This document shows positions 8,901-17,028 of a stretch of 64,000 nucleotides of DNA, piece after piece. Below the pieces are notes generated by a model. The model had not been told where the DNA came from. It did no database searches and worked only from the letters and a program-made list of their open reading frames with translations. The first letter of the stretch is position 1; each line of letters opens with the position of its first letter. A program made the position numbers and the translations under genes. Source of the stretch: Treponema sp. UBA3862 (lineage in GTDB: Bacteria > Spirochaetota > Spirochaetia > Treponematales > Treponemataceae); contig DGGY01000024.1 of assembly GCA_002392405.1 (NCBI GenBank), positions 1 to 64,000 of the forward strand, in the 5' to 3' direction.

Positions 8901-9572
8901 TTATTTTTCTAATGCAAGTTCTGCTTCGCTTTTTCGCAGATATTCAGGCCCCTCATAATCCTTGAGGGGTTCTTTTTTTTCTGCAATCATTTTTTCTGCT
9001 ATTTCAAAAAGTGATGTGCATGGATCTGCGCTTGAAGAAAAACAGATTACATTAAGTTCGGGATTTTCATTTTTTAAAAGAGTACAGAAATTATCAGCAT
9101 CCGGCCCCGTGCAGAGAATCTGTTTTGATTTATCAAGGTTACTGCATACTTTTTTAATGTCAGTGTCCTGTGCTTCCATAACTGTTTTTCCGTTTTCGAA
9201 AATGGCTGCAAAGAACTGATTTTTTTTAGCATCAATAGTTGATATTACCTGGCCGTTGAACTGTCTGTATGGATGAGCATAACACTCAAGCGTTGAAACT
9301 CCCCAGATGTCAATATTAAATGCAAGTTCAATTGATTTAAGGGCAGCGAATGCGAGTCTTAATCCTGTAAATGTTCCCGGACCTTTGCAGAGAGTCATAT
9401 AATCAAGTTCAGAAGGTTTTAAATGTAGTTTATTAAGGACATAATCAATGGCAGGAAGAAGTTCCTGGCTTTGTGTTGGTCCTATGTCCAAAGTTAAAGA
9501 AACTCTGTCATCACCATTTTTTGCACAGATAGTCATTGCTGATGATGCACTGTCAACTGCTAAAGCTTTCAT
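8901..9572 (-). CDS. tsaB: TsaB, tRNA t6A37 threonylcarbamoyltransferase partner
   Basis: TsaB pairs with TsaD and TsaE to place threonylcarbamoyl on adenosine 37 of ANN-reading tRNAs. The 223-residue protein has the ASKHA-type opening LAVDSASSAMTICA (about 4-17), the motif GPGTFTGLRLAFAALKSIE (about 65-83) and a shortened second half typical of TsaB. It abuts the convergent csrA stop with no gap (8900/8901), and the csrA terminator lies within its 3' coding region. It follows tsaE by 12 bp in the same direction. Confidence 0.9.
   Translation of the reverse strand: MKALAVDSASSAMTICAKNGDDRVSLTLDIGPTQSQELLPAIDYVLNKLHLKPSELDYMTLCKGPGTFTGLRLAFAALKSIELAFNIDIWGVSTLECYAHPYRQFNGQVISTIDAKKNQFFAAIFENGKTVMEAQDTDIKKVCSNLDKSKQILCTGPDADNFCTLLKNENPELNVICFSSSADPCTSLFEIAEKMIAEKKEPLKDYEGPEYLRKSEAELALEK
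8949..8980 (+). terminator. Terminator of the flgN-csrA operon inside tsaB
   Basis: CCCCTCA (8949-8955) pairs with TGAGGGG (8963-8969) and is followed by TTCTTTTTTTT. On the plus strand it is a good Rho-independent terminator 49 bp past csrA, although the bases also code for the TsaB C terminus on the other strand. Confidence 0.75.
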
Positions 9573-9584
9573 TTTATTTACCTT

Positions 9585-10022
9585 TTATAATTCACCGTAC
9601 GGCCAGTTTTCGATTGTAATTTTTCTTCTGCATCCGTCATTACTTTCTTCAGGTTCAAGGCGGATAATAATTGTATTTGAAGGAAGTTCATCCATGATTT
9701 TTTCAGACCATTCAATTATGCTTACACCCCGCCCGTAAATCATGTCATCGACTCCAAGATTTATAAAGTCATCTGTACCGCCCAGGCGGTAAACATCCAT
9801 ATGATAGAGGGGCATATTTCCTTCATATTCACTTATAAGACAGAAAGTAGGGCTTGTGATTGTTTCTGTTATACCTAAAGCGCGGGCAATGCCTTTTGTA
9901 ATTGTTGTTTTACCGGCAGCAAGTGTTCCCTGCATTGCAAGTACATCGCCTTTCTGAAGTTTTCTGCCGATTTTTTCTCCAAGCTCAATTGTCTGTTCGG
10001 CTGAATCTGAAAATAAAATCAT
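9585..10022 (-). CDS. tsaE: TsaE, ATPase of the t6A synthesis complex
   Basis: TsaE hydrolyses ATP to reset the TsaB-TsaD complex in t6A formation. The 145-residue protein has Walker A GTLAAGKTT (32-40), the conserved ITSPTFCLISEY and the YRLGG and IIEWSEKI motifs. It overlaps the upstream unknown gene by four bases (ATGA type) and precedes tsaB, so the pair is co-translated. Confidence 0.93.
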   Translation of the reverse strand: MILFSDSAEQTIELGEKIGRKLQKGDVLAMQGTLAAGKTTITKGIARALGITETITSPTFCLISEYEGNMPLYHMDVYRLGGTDDFINLGVDDMIYGRGVSIIEWSEKIMDELPSNTIIIRLEPEESNDGCRRKITIENWPYGEL

Positions 10023-10288
10023 AACGGTAATGAGCCTTCGTTATCCAGAGATAAAACCTTGTCTTTAATGGACTGTGTAACCGGCATTACAGGATAATCA
10101 AAATTTGTTCCGCAAGGGTAACTTAAAGTGATAGACTTTCTTCCGAGAGGATCGATTTCAATGGTGAAGGCAATTTTTACATCTGCCTGTTGTGATAGAA
10201 ATTCAATTTTTGCGAGGGCTGTATAATTTCTTCTGTAATAAATAACTGTATCTTCTACTGTTATTGAACTTATTTCTAAAACCTTCAT
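10019..10288 (-). CDS. Unknown small protein before tsaE
   Basis: An 89-residue product I do not recognise. It has no signal peptide or membrane segment and alternates hydrophobic residues, suggesting a small beta-rich fold. AAAGG sits almost on the start ATG, so the ribosome site is poor. The four-base overlap with tsaE argues that it is translated. It lies between the PilZ protein and the t6A genes, with 70 bp to the PilZ stop. Confidence 0.65.
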   Translation of the reverse strand: MKVLEISSITVEDTVIYYRRNYTALAKIEFLSQQADVKIAFTIEIDPLGRKSITLSYPCGTNFDYPVMPVTQSIKDKVLSLDNEGSLPL

Positions 10289-10358
10289 CCTTTATAGAAT
10301 AATCTAAACACTTTTTGCCGTCAATAACGGTTAGTTTTATTCAGATTTCCTCTCTCTA

Positions 10359-11429
10359 TTATTTTTGATATCCGCACGCTACTGCATTGATTTTATTCTG
10401 CAGTTCGCTTCTTATTTTTACGAATTTTATGTGTAGAATATATTCTTCGTTTTTATTTTTTGTCGTTCTCAAAATCATACCGATAGCCTGATCGTTTTCT
10501 TTGCCGTCGAAAGGAGCATTGATATGAATGTACTGTTCCGGCTTGATCGGAAGTTTTGTTATAACACGGCAGCCGCCCGCAGAAGAGTCGGTTATTATTC
10601 CGTCATGCCTTTTATCACTGACAGTGTAAGAGGTTGAATTGCCGTTTGTCTGCGTTTTTACTGATGCGAAGGTACAGGCATGATTAAAATCAATACGAGG
10701 GGCACTTCGCTTTTTTCTGGACATTATTCTGTCTGAGTGAGCGCATACAAGAATGTCACGGTTTTCTTTGTTTTTCTGATAGCGGATTACACGGGCTTCA
10801 AGCTCGAATGGGGCTGAATCTTTATAGACGAAAACCAGATTTATTTTTGAAAGAATTTCAGGTTTTTCTTCAGGTTTTAATTCAAGAGGTAAAAGAAAGT
10901 GCAGTTCTTCCTGATTTGTGTCATAAAGTTTAAACTGATAGTGAATACCCTGTGACGGAGTATATGTAAATACAGTTTCAACTGGAATCAGTCTTGAGTT
11001 TTTAATTGATGTTACTGCTTCATAACTTGAATAAAGTTTCTGTCTGAGCGAGAAGAAAGAAGTTATAGCCTGCTGGTTACCCGTGATAAAAATATTCTGG
11101 TATTCTTCATTAAAGTAGCTTTCAAGCAACTGTGTGTCTTTTAGAACAAAGAAAAGGTTAGGTGAAATATGCTGTTTAAATATTTTAGTAAGTATATCCC
11201 TTTCTTCCTTTGTCAGGTGTGCATGCTTAGATGCTTCGTTTATGTCTTTTGCTGAGGTCGGTTTATCCTTATTCTTTTCAAGATAAGCCTGGGAATTTTT
11301 TAATGCTTCAAGTTTTTTTGAAATGAACCAGAGGACAGCAAGTGCAGCAAGAATTATTAATGCAATTATCAGAACTGCAAAAATGTTGAGGCCTAATCTT
11401 GCTGCAATCGGTGATCCTGAATTATTCAT
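10359..11429 (-). CDS. Membrane-anchored PilZ-domain protein (cyclic di-GMP receptor)
   Basis: PilZ domains bind cyclic di-GMP and often adjust flagellar motor output or secretion. The 356-residue protein has one membrane segment (about 15-36), a linker and helical middle, then a PilZ domain. The binding motif RKKRSAPR (about 236-243) supplies the RxxxR arginines, and DSSAGGCRV (about 281-289) matches the D/N-x-S-x-x-G motif. It is directly downstream of the fliD block and abuts the 195-residue gene (stop 11430 next to start 11429), which fits a role in motility. The binding partner cannot be read from sequence. Confidence 0.85.
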   Translation of the reverse strand: MNNSGSPIAARLGLNIFAVLIIALIILAALAVLWFISKKLEALKNSQAYLEKNKDKPTSAKDINEASKHAHLTKEERDILTKIFKQHISPNLFFVLKDTQLLESYFNEEYQNIFITGNQQAITSFFSLRQKLYSSYEAVTSIKNSRLIPVETVFTYTPSQGIHYQFKLYDTNQEELHFLLPLELKPEEKPEILSKINLVFVYKDSAPFELEARVIRYQKNKENRDILVCAHSDRIMSRKKRSAPRIDFNHACTFASVKTQTNGNSTSYTVSDKRHDGIITDSSAGGCRVITKLPIKPEQYIHINAPFDGKENDQAIGMILRTTKNKNEEYILHIKFVKIRSELQNKINAVACGYQK

Positions 11430-12017
11430 TTAAATCTCCAGTGCTTTTGATAAAGATTCAAGTCTTGGACTGATTTCATATTCGGCAAGGTCGCCTGTCA
11501 TTACTGTATCTTTAGATGCAATTGACTGTTCAAAATCTTTAAGTACAGGTGAAAAATCTTCAAAAAACTCCATGAAGTTTTTTCCGTCAATGCTGATTTT
11601 ACCAAAACTTTCAGGGAAAAGGGCAGAAAGACCTGCTGTATGGCAGACACTGTCAATGAGGTCTGCGAGTCTTGTAATAAGGGCGTTAGCTTCTTTATCT
11701 TTTCCTGTCTGGAACTTTACAGATATTTCCTTTAATTCTTCTGCAAGTTTTAAGGCTTCTTCTTTCTGTGCCTTAAAAGCGTCGTCTATTGCAGTTTTAC
11801 TTACAACTCCCAGTTCGATTTTTGTGGAATCAGTAAGGTTTTCTTTACAGGTTTCGTCAAATTCTTCTGCACTGATGTTTTTTCCGTTTACACAGACAGT
11901 AACAGTTGCAGCCTGTGTTTTTTCGCATTCTTCCTGAAAGCTTTTTAAAACGTCACCGACTGTTTTTTCATTTTCGAGCTGTATGTCTAATTTCTGTCCG
12001 TTTACAAATAATTCCAT
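11430..12017 (-). CDS. Unknown protein between fliD and the PilZ gene
   Basis: A 195-residue acidic protein without signal peptide or membrane segment. The first 70 residues look like a small beta-grasp-like domain with the repeated theme VNGQKLD and VNGKNIS; the remainder is helical. It starts 25 bp after fliD (AGGA before ATG) and abuts the PilZ gene. A flagellar accessory or chaperone role is a guess from position only. Confidence 0.7.
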   Translation of the reverse strand: MELFVNGQKLDIQLENEKTVGDVLKSFQEECEKTQAATVTVCVNGKNISAEEFDETCKENLTDSTKIELGVVSKTAIDDAFKAQKEEALKLAEELKEISVKFQTGKDKEANALITRLADLIDSVCHTAGLSALFPESFGKISIDGKNFMEFFEDFSPVLKDFEQSIASKDTVMTGDLAEYEISPRLESLSKALEI

Positions 12018-12042
12018 TTTTTAATTTCCTGTATTTTATATT

Positions 12043-14121
12043 TTACTGCTGTTTTCCACTATTTGCAAAATTTGAAATAGTATTTGACTGCGAATTAAGG
12101 CTGTTTAAGGTGCCTTCCATCTGACCGTATTTTGCCCTGAGCTGGGCCTCTTTAGTGTCAAGCTGTTTTTCAAGACTTGCTATTTTGGATTCAGAGGCCT
12201 TGATTCTTCCGTTTATTGTTGTGTTTTTATTGGCAATTATTCCGCCGTTCTGGACCCAGGATGTAAGCTGTTTGTCGAGCTGGAAACCTATTCCCTGGTC
12301 AATAATTAAATCCCCGTCGGAATCAAAGCCGAAAATGTTTTTAATCTGGTCAAGGTTTTCTTCAAGGGCCTGATCGAGCTGTTTTTCGTTTATCTCAAGA
12401 TAACCGCGCATCTGGCTTGGTGAATATCCGCCCTGTGCACCTGTTGCCCTGGTAGAAATGCCAATCTGATTGAGCATTGTTACAGTTGCGTTCTCTGACC
12501 AGCGGTAATTTGCACTTATTATTGACTGCATTGAAGACTTGCCTGTCCTTAAAGAACTGTCTCCCTGAAACATGCCCAGCCTTTTTTTTGCATCTTCCTG
12601 TTCATCACGTGTCAAATAGTCAAGTTCAGAGATGATTTCAGGCTTGTTTTCGCTTAAGATATTCATTTCTGCAATTACCTGGTTGTAAGTTCCTACAAAG
12701 GCAATCAGGGCGTCTTTTGCGCTTTCTTTATCAGGTTTTATATCAATTGTTTCTGTTTTTTCTGTCGGATTAAAAATATTTAATGTTACATGCGGAACAA
12801 CGTCGTCAATTTTATTTGTCGGACGGGTAATCGTAATGCCTTCGTATTTTATAACAGCATCCTTTGCTTCGGTTACGGGATGAACTGCCTGATAACCCAG
12901 GTTCTTTTTGACATCATAAATTTGAAAAGTAGATAAGGCTACGGCTTCGCCTGTGTTTCTGTTGCGTACTACAATGCTCTGAATGTCAGGATAATCTTTT
13001 ATATCAAGCTGGACAGTCTTTTCTCCTGTTTCGCTGTCCATTGCTAATTGTGCTGTTTCAATCTGAATTTCTTTTCCGTCTTTAGTTCTTGCATAAAAGT
13101 CTGCTTCTCCTGCGATTGGAGTAAGGGGAACCGGCGGGGGAGGCGGGAGTTCGACTTTTGTTTTATCGTTCCAGACAGTTACATCTTCATATGTGACTTT
13201 TCCTGCTTCACCTAATTCAGGACGGGTTGTGCGCTTGATGTTTAATTCTTCTGTAATGTCTTCTACTTCGAATGTAGAAAATGTGAATTCAATGCGGTTG
13301 TTTTTGTTTTCAAGGAAACTTTCGTCAATTTCAAGCTGAAGGCCTGAGCGCGGAGGAAGAATAAAGCGTTTTTCTTCTTCGTCCCATTCTACTTCTTTGT
13401 CAGTAAATTCAGGCATTCCGTTCTGTTCTACGGCCGGAACAGGAAATTCAAGCTCGGGAGATGAAAAATCCTGTTTTGTCATTCCGAATTCCTGAAAATC
13501 AGCCTTGGTTTTTGCAATCATTTCGTGCTTTAAGGCAAAGGTGAGTGCGTCATCTTTGAAAATCAGGTTGTTTTCACTGCCGGTTTTTAAGGATTCAATT
13601 AAAAGAGACTGTTTGTCATTTGAAACGCCTACTATACTTGCTTTTATAGTATTTGCACCGCGTTTATTGAGTGAGTTTATGAAATCTGTAATTTTGCCGC
13701 CTTTCCAGTTGAAAGAAACTGTTTTTTCTCCTACCTGAAAGGTGTATTTACCCTGGGGGATCTTAAAATCTTTATCTAAATCCCCTGAAAGAAATCTGTC
13801 GGCTGTTGCGGGCTGGATGACATCGATTTTTATTGAACCATACGATGCTTCGCGTCCAGGGGTTGCAGTTACTGCGTTTTCGTTGGTTGATGAGGCTAGT
13901 TTGTTGTTAAAAGGATTATCAAAAGAATAGAGTGACTTTGTGTTTGTCCGCAGTGAAGACATTTTCTGATTCACTGTGTTCCATGCACTCTGCTGTTCTT
14001 TGTACCTGTCGAGCGACTCCTGTTCTCTTGTAAGCGGGAGCCGCTCTTTTTTCATCAGCGCTTCGATATAATCGTTAGTTTTATATTTATCGCTGACTCC
14101 AGGTATTGAAATATCGGCCAT
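12043..14121 (-). CDS. fliD: FliD, filament cap protein (HAP2)
   Basis: FliD caps the growing filament and promotes flagellin insertion. The 692-residue protein is longer than the enterobacterial form, as usual in spirochetes. The N terminus (ISIPGVSDKYKTNDYIEALM, 4-23) and the C-terminal helices, with GYLEINEKQLDQALEENLDQIKNIFGF around 575-600, are typical. It carries a proline run (PPPPPVP, about 327-333) in the variable part. It lies 60 bp after flaG. The SD AAAGGG is weak. Confidence 0.93.
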   Translation of the reverse strand: MADISIPGVSDKYKTNDYIEALMKKERLPLTREQESLDRYKEQQSAWNTVNQKMSSLRTNTKSLYSFDNPFNNKLASSTNENAVTATPGREASYGSIKIDVIQPATADRFLSGDLDKDFKIPQGKYTFQVGEKTVSFNWKGGKITDFINSLNKRGANTIKASIVGVSNDKQSLLIESLKTGSENNLIFKDDALTFALKHEMIAKTKADFQEFGMTKQDFSSPELEFPVPAVEQNGMPEFTDKEVEWDEEEKRFILPPRSGLQLEIDESFLENKNNRIEFTFSTFEVEDITEELNIKRTTRPELGEAGKVTYEDVTVWNDKTKVELPPPPPVPLTPIAGEADFYARTKDGKEIQIETAQLAMDSETGEKTVQLDIKDYPDIQSIVVRNRNTGEAVALSTFQIYDVKKNLGYQAVHPVTEAKDAVIKYEGITITRPTNKIDDVVPHVTLNIFNPTEKTETIDIKPDKESAKDALIAFVGTYNQVIAEMNILSENKPEIISELDYLTRDEQEDAKKRLGMFQGDSSLRTGKSSMQSIISANYRWSENATVTMLNQIGISTRATGAQGGYSPSQMRGYLEINEKQLDQALEENLDQIKNIFGFDSDGDLIIDQGIGFQLDKQLTSWVQNGGIIANKNTTINGRIKASESKIASLEKQLDTKEAQLRAKYGQMEGTLNSLNSQSNTISNFANSGKQQ

Positions 14122-14181
14122 AATATTTTCCCTTTAAGTGTTTCAAAAATTATGCTTGAACAATCAGAAAAATAAAATGAA

Positions 14182-14556
14182 TTAAATCATTTCATCGAAT
14201 AAAACACCGATTGCTTTTCTGATTCTTACCTTTAATTTCTGAATGTCTTCGGAAGGGATCTGCTTTACAACCTTGTCTGTTGTTGAATCTACAACGGTTA
14301 CTACTACCTGATTCAATTCTTTATTTACAGAGAACTGAACTTTGCGACCCGAAACAACATCCGAAAGTTTCTGAAGCTGGCGGACATCTTCCTGCAATTG
14401 GGCATTATTTTCGGAAATATTCTGAACCACTTTAGCAGCATCTGCCATAGGCACATTTAACTCCTGTGTTGGGGAGCTTTTTGCTGTAGAAGTTGCTGCG
14501 GAGTTTAAATTTAAGCGGCCATCCATTGCCGACTGCCCGAGTGAACTGATAGTCAT
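14182..14556 (-). CDS. flaG: FlaG-family flagellar protein
   Basis: FlaG proteins influence filament length; the mechanism is not well known. The 124-residue product ends in the family domain: VQFSVNKELNQVVVTVVDSTTDKVVKQIPSEDIQKLKVRIRKAIGVLFDEMI, where the strand pattern and KQIPSEDI are diagnostic. SD AGGAGG lies 8 bases ahead of ATG. It sits between flaB and fliD, the usual place. Confidence 0.9.
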   Translation of the reverse strand: MTISSLGQSAMDGRLNLNSAATSTAKSSPTQELNVPMADAAKVVQNISENNAQLQEDVRQLQKLSDVVSGRKVQFSVNKELNQVVVTVVDSTTDKVVKQIPSEDIQKLKVRIRKAIGVLFDEMI

Positions 14557-14580
14557 AGGGCTTTCCTCCTGAAAATAAAA

Positions 14581-14603
14581 GGAGAAGGGGGGCGCACCCC
14601 TTC
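14581..14603 (-). terminator. Attenuator-like hairpin between flaB and flaG
   Basis: Minus strand GAAGGGG pairs with CCCCTTC across a GC-rich loop, followed by a TTTTATTTT stretch. It would let most flaB transcripts end here while some continue into flaG and fliD, matching the very different amounts of filament and cap protein needed. Confidence 0.55.
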
Positions 14604-14670
14604 CTCTTTACGCCTTTTTATATAAAAGACAACATCCAGAAGTCTCTTGACTATAAAAAAAGCGGTTTTG

Positions 14671-15525
14671 TTATCTGAGCAATGCGAGTACGTTCTGTGA
14701 CTGGCTGTTAGCCTGTGCAAGCATTGCAGTACCAGACTGTGTAAGAATCTGGTTCTTTGTGTATTCAACCATTTCAGAAGCCATATCTGTATCACGGATA
14801 CGTGATTCAGCAGCCTGAAGGTTTTCAGCAGCTACGCCTACGCCATTTGATGCCATTTCAAAGCGGTTCTGGTAAGCACCGAGATCTGCGCGCTGTTTAG
14901 AAACTACTAAGAGTGCGTTATCTACAGATGCAATAGCCATGTTAGCCTTGTCCGGAGATTCGATTCCGATCTGATCATCATTGCCCTGAGCTCCTTTGAG
15001 ACCAAGAGCCTGTGCTGTCATAGTGCCGATATATACACGAGCGTTCTGATCAACGTTAGCACCGATCTGGAACTGCATTACGCGTCCAGAAACAGATTCA
15101 GCAGCGAAAGCACCTGTAAGAGTATTCATACCGTTGAACTGAGCCTGTGAAGCGATACGATCTACTTCTGATACAAGCTGTGAAACTTCAACCTGAATCT
15201 GCATACGGTCTTCGTCTGAATAAATACCGTTAGCTGACTGAACTGCAAGTTCACGGATTCTCTGAAGAATGTCTGTAGTTTCCTGCAGGTATCCTTCTGT
15301 AGACTGAATGAAAGAAACACCATTCTGAATGTTTCTGTTAGCCTGATTTAATCCGCGGATCTGGCTGCGCATCTTTTCAGATACTGCAAGACCTGATGCA
15401 TCGTCGCCAGCACGGTTAATGCGCTGACCTGAACTGAGTTTTTCGATGTTTGACTGCAGCTGGTCGTTAGAAACGCCCAGAGTGCGGTTTGAGTACATCG
15501 AACTCATGTTGTGATTAATAACCAT
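14671..15525 (-). CDS. flaB: FlaB, periplasmic flagellin (copy with the long sigma-70 leader)
   Basis: Core flagellin of the periplasmic filament. The protein is 284 residues if it starts at MVINHNM (ATG at 15525). This start has GGAGG 8 bases upstream; the in-frame ATG at 15540 is part of that SD region. The N-terminal D0/D1 ([20 protein letters not shown]) and the C-terminal helix (QNVLALLR) are present and the variable domain is short, as in FlaB. About 60-70 percent identical by eye to the neighbour at 15957. The leader is discussed separately. Confidence 0.95.
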   Translation of the reverse strand: MVINHNMSSMYSNRTLGVSNDQLQSNIEKLSSGQRINRAGDDASGLAVSEKMRSQIRGLNQANRNIQNGVSFIQSTEGYLQETTDILQRIRELAVQSANGIYSDEDRMQIQVEVSQLVSEVDRIASQAQFNGMNTLTGAFAAESVSGRVMQFQIGANVDQNARVYIGTMTAQALGLKGAQGNDDQIGIESPDKANMAIASVDNALLVVSKQRADLGAYQNRFEMASNGVGVAAENLQAAESRIRDTDMASEMVEYTKNQILTQSGTAMLAQANSQSQNVLALLR

Positions 15526-15540
15526 ATTTATGCCCTCCAT

Positions 15541-15811
15541 GAAATAAAAACGTTACAGCATCGTGCCGTACGTCCTGCCAAAAGTGCGGGCTGCAGGCGG
15601 TTTTTGCGCCCCCATCTGCAGATTTAGATCCCATCAGCAGGAACCGTTATTCGTACTCCTTGTACGTACTAATAACCGTCCATACTGTCACAAGTGACCA
15701 TGGAAAGCTGTTTTCAAAGAACAATTGCATCCTAAATAAATGCAGTCTATGGTTACGGAATCAGCATAATCTTTGCAATCACATGATTCCTGTAATCATC
15801 ATATATATTTA
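15541..15811 (-). promoter_or_regulatory. Structured flaB leader with CsrA-type sites
   Basis: The roughly 280-nt leader upstream of flaB contains GGA motifs in hairpins. The best is CGTAC, loop AAGGA, GTACG (15666-15652), extended by GTTATT/AATAAC (15676-15646). Its bases GTACAAGGA fit the CsrA SELEX consensus RUACARGGA at all nine positions. Others are ATGATT-ACAGG-AATCAT (15799-15783) and TGCAT-TTATTTAGG-ATGCA (15744-15726). A further GC-rich hairpin lies near 15580-15620. The SD itself is ATGGAGG, also an ANGGA motif. This covers most of the 416-bp gap between the flaB genes; the rest is a promoter and a terminator. Confidence 0.65.
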
Positions 15812-15839
15812 ATTATAGCAGTTTTTCGTGCTAAATCAA
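15812..15839 (-). promoter_or_regulatory. Extended -10 sigma-70-type promoter of flaB (14671-15525)
   Basis: Minus strand TTGATT (15839-15834), 16-base spacer ending in TGC, TATAAT (15817-15812). No sigma-28-like element was found in this gap. Confidence 0.65.
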
Positions 15840-15906
15840 ATTTCTTAAGTCTAATTTTCGAGTGTTTTAGGGGAAATGTAAAGAGGGTAGAACTGAAAAA
15901 CACCGC

Positions 15907-15945
15907 AAATTTTGCCGGAATATAAAGATATATCCCGGCAAAATT
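15907..15945 (-). terminator. Terminator of the upstream flaB
   Basis: Minus strand TTTTGCCGG pairs with CCGGCAAAA around a short AT-rich loop, directly after the flaB stop at 15957. A/T runs flank both sides. Confidence 0.7.
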
Positions 15946-15956
15946 ACTATACAGTA

Positions 15957-16817
15957 CTATCTGAGCAGAGACAATACAGTCTGAGACTGAGTATTTGCCT
16001 GAGCCAGCATTGCAGTACCAGCCTGCTGGAGTACCTGGTTCTTAGTGAATTCAACCATCTGTGCAGCCATATCTGTATCACGGATGCGTGATTCAGAAGC
16101 CTGCATGTTTTCAGCTGAAACATCAAGACCGCGAACTGCATATTCCATGCGGTTCTGGTAACCACCAAGGTCTGCACGCTGTTTATTGATCTTTTTCAGA
16201 GCTTCGTCGATAGTTCCGATTGCGCGGTTGGCCAAATCAGGAGCTGCCAGACTCATTGGAGTTTCAGTACCGATTTCGCGGATACCGAGAGCTGCAGAAG
16301 TCATTGTTCCGATGTAAACTGCCATGCGCTGATCCATGTTTGCTCCGATGTGGAACCACATAGAACCAGTAACAGTGTTTTCACCAGTCTGCTGTGCAAA
16401 GCGTCCTGTAAGCATGTTCATACCGTTGAACTGTGCTGCAGAAGCGATGCGGTCAACTTCAGCTACGAGCTGAGAAACTTCTACCTGAATCTGCATACGA
16501 TCTTCATCGCTATAGATACCGTTTGATGCCTGAACTGCGAGTTCGCGGATACGCTGCATAATATCAGTTGTTTCCTGCAGATAACCTTCTGCAACCTGGA
16601 TAAAGCTGATACCATTCTGTGCGTTTGTTGAAGCCTGGTTCAAACCGCGGATCTGGCTGCGCATCTTTTCAGATACTGCGAGTCCTGAAGCATCATCACC
16701 AGCGCGGTTGATTTTTTCGCCTGATGAAAGTTTTTCCATGTCTTTCTGAAGACCGAGACCTGTTACGCCTAACTGACGGTTAGCGTAAAGAGCTGACATG
16801 TTGTGGTTAATGACCAT
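15957..16817 (-). CDS. flaB: FlaB, periplasmic flagellin (copy with the sigma-28-like promoter)
   Basis: Second core flagellin, 286 residues from ATG 16817 ([17 protein letters not shown]). The longer frame to 16886 is rejected because GGAGG (16831-16827 region) sits ahead of 16817 and the homologous neighbour starts at the same motif. N- and C-terminal flagellin domains are intact, with [21 protein letters not shown] [17 protein letters not shown] and SQTVLSLLR at the end. Spirochetes carry several FlaB paralogues in one filament. Both copies face leftward with flaG and fliD after the second. Confidence 0.95.
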   Translation of the reverse strand: MVINHNMSALYANRQLGVTGLGLQKDMEKLSSGEKINRAGDDASGLAVSEKMRSQIRGLNQASTNAQNGISFIQVAEGYLQETTDIMQRIRELAVQASNGIYSDEDRMQIQVEVSQLVAEVDRIASAAQFNGMNMLTGRFAQQTGENTVTGSMWFHIGANMDQRMAVYIGTMTSAALGIREIGTETPMSLAAPDLANRAIGTIDEALKKINKQRADLGGYQNRMEYAVRGLDVSAENMQASESRIRDTDMAAQMVEFTKNQVLQQAGTAMLAQANTQSQTVLSLLR

Positions 16818-16822
16818 AGTAT

Positions 16823-16914
16823 TTTCCTCCGTGGAAATGTCAGTCCAAAATCCTTTCTGGACTGTTGTAAAAGGAAACTTCTGCATTACAAGGCTACATC
16901 CATTTCCTTTTACA
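16823..16914 (-). promoter_or_regulatory. flaB leader: three stacked hairpins presenting GGA
   Basis: In transcript order: TGTAAAAGGAAA (16914-16903) pairs perfectly, 12 bp, with 16877-16866, with TGGATGT in the 25-base loop; CAGTCCA (16864-16858) pairs with TGGACTG (16847-16841), with AAGGAT in the 10-base loop; and TTTCC (16837-16833) pairs with GGAAA (16827-16823), with loop ACGGA. The last stem buries the Shine-Dalgarno and offers the GGA in its loop. This is the structure expected for a CsrA-repressed leader. Confidence 0.7.
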
Positions 16915-16972
16915 TTGACTTGCTTGTCCGGCAGCTTCTACGAAGTTATCCGTCCATAGCTTATCAGTGTTA

Positions 16973-17000
16973 GTATCGGCATTAACCTGAAAAACCTTTA
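16973..17000 (-). promoter_or_regulatory. Sigma-28-like promoter of flaB (15957-16817)
   Basis: Minus strand TAAA (17000-16997), 16-base spacer, GCCGATAC (16980-16973), close to the consensus TAAA-N15-GCCGATAA. The leader would be about 150 nt. Confidence 0.75.
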
Positions 17001-17028
17001 TAAAAAATTTTAAAAAAGTTGTTTTTTT

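Noticed and set aside
15646..15676. The flaB leader hairpin as a terminator
   Set aside because: No T-run follows on the minus strand; a GGA loop and the position fit regulation better.
15981..16177. Antisense and shifted frames inside the flagellin genes
   Set aside because: Shadows of strongly biased flagellin codons; no SD and no family resemblance.
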